From NCBI GenBank assembly GCA_021234535.1, contig CM037833.1, positions 496,001-560,000 on the forward strand: a stretch of DNA of 64,000 nt. Direction: 5' to 3'. Made by a program: the position numbers and the translations under genes. The stretch is from Stichopus chloronotus (taxonomy: Eukaryota > Echinodermata > Holothuroidea > Aspidochirotida > Stichopodidae). A model generated the notes under the pieces. The model was not told the DNA's origin. It was given only the letters and a program-made list of their open reading frames with translations, and searched no databases. Position 1 is the first letter of the stretch. Each line of letters opens with the position of its first letter. Shown here piece by piece: positions 62,585 through 64,000 of this stretch.

Positions 62585-62940
62585 CGGAAAGTGTCGTTTC
62601 CTGACATCTGGGGGATTTGTAAGGCCAAAAGGTTTCCGGTGCAGTCCACACTAACCGATGGTGGTGCTCCCTTAGATAGCTCTGCCCGAATTGTGCAGAC
62701 AAAAGGGCCACGCCATCAAGTCAGAACCCCACCTTCGTTAAAAATATGCTAGGCAGGCGCCTCATGTCAGTGGTGTAAAGACGATATGTGTTCCCAATCA
62801 TTAGACCTTGTGCAGTTTCTATGTAAATTCTGTTCACATACTGATTACGTTCACCCCCTGCTCTAACCGACATGAGGTTTTTTTATTTTCTTTAGCTAAG
62901 GAGTTTGAGGCACAGAACGGGAGACCTTTGGCAGGAAGTT
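62585..62940 (+). repeat. Dispersed repeat, copy 3 (family also at 28506-28800)
   Basis: Same block order as the 28.5 kb copy: CTGGGGGATTTG, CTAACCGATGGTGGTGCTCC, CAGGCGCCTCATGTC, ATGTGTTCCCAATCATTAGA, then a T run near 62879. It is diverged and has no coding content. Confidence 0.55.
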
Positions 62941-64000
62941 CCCTTGTATTACCAGGAATCCTGCTAATCAGCAACAAACAAATTTAAGAAAAAATATTTG
63001 CCCACAAACTACTAGGGGGCCGTACCCCTATGCGTTCAGCCCTAAAGTACTTATCGAGTATTTAAACAAAAATAAAGAGGAAGTGTAACCATTATGATTC
63101 TTGTATTAACCCAGACACCTGATATCTATTACCATTTTTCATATACATTGACTTTTTTTCGAATTGCAGACATGATCGTCCTATTTTAAAGATGAAAATA
63201 TGCAGCTCAAGTACGCTCATGAATTGCCTGTTATTGCCATCTACATGATTTGATAACTGGTTAATTCTAATAAGGCATTTTCTTGTGTCCTATACTGTTG
63301 CGGAGGAATACATAGGAATACTCTCATTAGAGCAATAACGTCATGTGGTTACATACACTTACAGCAAGTATGTTTCAGATTTATCCACATGTCTACATTT
63401 CAGTAAAGGGCTGGTGGGAGATGGACCTCTGAAATTCCTTTTCTCAGCACATAAAGTTTTCTAGGTAATGGTTAATACGGTCGTGTACTAGAGCTCTTTG
63501 TAAGTGAAAGTCTAACAACGAAAGTACTATTCCTATTTCTAATTATTACAATGATATTTAGTTTTTTTTTAGTTGTAAGTAACATTATTCACCAAAGCGA
63601 AAGTATTAAAACTAGACATATCGTGTATACATTTGTGTTAAACTAATCGAACCGCCTTTGTCTTTCACGAAAAAGGAACTAGACCAAGAAGACCGTAACA
63701 ACAGATTAGCCTGGTAGTAAAAATTACTCTAAAATGCAACAATTAGTAATAAATGTAAGTGCAACTAATTACTTATAATCAGTGTAAATACTAGTGACTA
63801 CTTATATTTTTCATCAGTGTACATTACTATGTAGAATAAATTTAAATGTTCCATTGTGAGAATTTTTTATCATTTCAACCTCAAAGGTTTCGTAGCACGA
63901 GATAATTAAATCAGAGAAATTATATACAGTCAGTGAGTCTGAATTAAACCTAACTGACATTTCTTTCACCAATATGCCAATAAAATGGGGTAGGGTAACT
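62941..64000. other. Non-coding stretch, nothing recognised
   Basis: AT-rich to the window end, with no coding or repeat signal. Confidence 0.5.

Noticed and set aside
1..64000. CRISPR arrays, bacterial operons or phage genes
   Set aside because: Direct repeats found are contiguous minisatellites without unique spacers, and gene architecture is that of an intron-rich eukaryote.

Overview
This looks like a piece of a large, AT-rich animal genome, probably a marine invertebrate and possibly an echinoderm. The reasons are exons of about 50-210 nt with GT/AG borders separated by introns of several kb, decayed LINE and Penelope-like retroelements, small inverted-repeat DNA transposons, a 1.5 kb GAT/ATC array and many degenerate minisatellites. 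No operons, Shine-Dalgarno sites, rRNA or tRNA genes were seen. Species-level placement cannot be made from the sequence. Most long open frames are repeat artefacts or chance.

The best coding signal is on the + strand in the first 22 kb. Three exons (5386-5594, 11774-11945, 21880-22088) have compatible splice phases (0->2, 2->0, 0->2) and encode leucine-rich-repeat-like protein. The outer two are both exactly 209 nt, share phase and align as paralogues. This suggests part of a modular LRR gene, perhaps NLR-like, whose other exons are outside the window or unrecognised. Other genomic pieces near the two 209-nt exons also recur about 14.4-14.6 kb apart (1.6 with 16.25 kb, 4.0 with 18.4 kb), which suggests that the LRR module grew by segmental duplication. 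Short exon candidates at 9898-9950 and 58281-58342 share phase and a G-x-W-E ending; another candidate is at 41513-41592.

Mobile elements by position: a Penelope-like (PLE) fragment (16.67-17.05 kb, +), a 5'-truncated non-LTR LINE (about 23.95-26.3 kb, +) with a stop, a frameshift and a lost catalytic Asp, a possible hAT-like element (29.69-30.13 kb), a 1.5 kb foldback element (36.69-38.18 kb), a second PLE fragment (39.16-39.83 kb, -) with a possible hammerhead ribozyme, and a 206-bp MITE with a 5-bp target duplication (48.81-49.02 kb).

Repeat arrays: a 38-bp satellite (4.4-4.75 kb), the GAT array with higher-order structure (7.2-8.76 kb), a 0.33 kb tandem duplication (12.4-13.0 kb), a roughly 350-bp degenerate array (26.45-27.95 kb), a 73-bp array (28.2-28.5 kb), a 1.15-1.2 kb tandem duplication (31.0-33.35 kb), a 140-bp array (45.1-45.6 kb), a roughly 300-bp array rich in AGGTCA direct repeats (51.66-53.96 kb) and a roughly 60-bp array (62.28-62.53 kb). 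The rest reads as intron or intergenic sequence without a supportable gene.
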